This document shows positions 12,660 to 12,793 of a stretch of DNA of 12,793 bases, piece after piece. Every line of letters starts with the position of its first letter. The first letter of the stretch is position 1. The notes beneath the pieces are model-generated. The model worked only from the letters and a program-made list of their open reading frames with translations, was not told the DNA's origin and did no database searches. A program made the position numbers and the translations under genes. Origin of the DNA: a bacterium (lineage in GTDB: Bacteria > Spirochaetota > UBA4802 > UBA5550); the NCBI GenBank assembly GCA_024224995.1, contig JAAENB010001133.1, positions 1-12,793 on the forward strand, read 5' to 3'.

Positions 12660-12793
12660 TGAGCCCTTTTGTCAATACAAAATTTTCAAAATTTATGGTG
12701 GACGTCTCCTTTTTTTATGCTGCGTTTTTTTTACATTCCCTACTAAAAGCTGAATAATATATTTCATCGGGTGTGGCATACTCAAGAGACTGA
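12660..12793 (-). mobile_element. Terminal part of an IS3-family insertion sequence
   Basis: The segment carries the end of a transposase gene, then about 50 nt of non-coding DNA ending in TGAGCCCTTTTGTCAATAC (read inwards on the plus strand from 12660). A TG at the tip and an AT-rich subterminal stretch (AATTTTCAAAATTT) fit IS3-family ends. The rest of the element lies outside the window, so the other inverted repeat and the target duplication cannot be seen. Confidence 0.75.
12715..12793 (-). CDS. IS3-family transposase (OrfB), C-terminal end only
   Basis: The last 25 codons read QSLEYATPDEIYYSAFSREC then KKNAA and a TAA at 12717-12715. The motif HQSLxYxTPxE(I/V)Y is the well-known C-terminal end of the rve integrase domain in IS3-type transposases; the codon before Gln ends in T, as His CAT would. 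Only the tail is present and the catalytic DDE residues lie beyond the window, so activity cannot be judged. Confidence 0.85.
   Translation of the reverse strand, partial: QSLEYATPDEIYYSAFSRECKKNAA

Overview
The window looks like chromosomal DNA of a Gram-negative (diderm) bacterium of moderate, AT-leaning composition, most plausibly a spirochaete or a relative. The inference rests on gene types: two lipoproteins with an LINC-type lipobox, a 7TMR-DISM receptor fused to a SpoIIE/PP2C phosphatase, PEGA and CsgG-like domains joined to an outer-membrane barrel, and small repeated beta-rich domains fused to beta-barrels. None of these proves the phylum.

Layout. 1-724 (minus) is the N-terminal part of a DUF2341/LamG-like surface lipoprotein, read from a TTG start and cut by the window edge. 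A 338-bp divergent gap (725-1062) carries a 9-bp AT-rich tandem repeat that overlaps a possible promoter. 1063-3441 (plus) holds two tandem paralogous outer-membrane proteins. The upstream copy has lost its last barrel strand through a 10-nt deletion and carries one N-terminal domain where the downstream copy has two. 3453-3577 is a hairpin-rich intergenic repeat. 3623-4063 (minus) is a hot-dog thioesterase, divergent from a clear erythrose-4-phosphate dehydrogenase (epd, 4193-5212). A short acyl/aryl-adenylating enzyme follows (5265-6629) and meets a large receptor-phosphatase (6632-8659, minus) with only 2 bp between the stop codons. An unassigned acidic protein follows (8772-9323, minus).

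9324-10633 is the striking part: 1.3 kb without a convincing gene. It has a GC-rich cluster of perfect palindromes (one 54 bp, one 34 bp), whose borders match the 3453-3577 repeat. Next comes an AT-rich segment with a long stem-loop, then five contiguous 41-bp direct repeats, and finally a candidate promoter for a two-gene operon. That operon encodes a CsgG-like/PEGA/beta-barrel fusion (10634-11920) and a small lipoprotein (11941-12459), both predicted to reach the outer membrane. The window ends with the terminal part of an IS3-family element, which appears to interrupt an unrecognised minus-strand gene.

Working together: the only well-supported partnership is the CsgG-PEGA-barrel/lipoprotein operon. 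The two tandem paralogues are a duplication. The thioesterase, adenylating enzyme and Epd are neighbours but no shared pathway is demonstrated. All function calls are from reading motifs; no database search was run.
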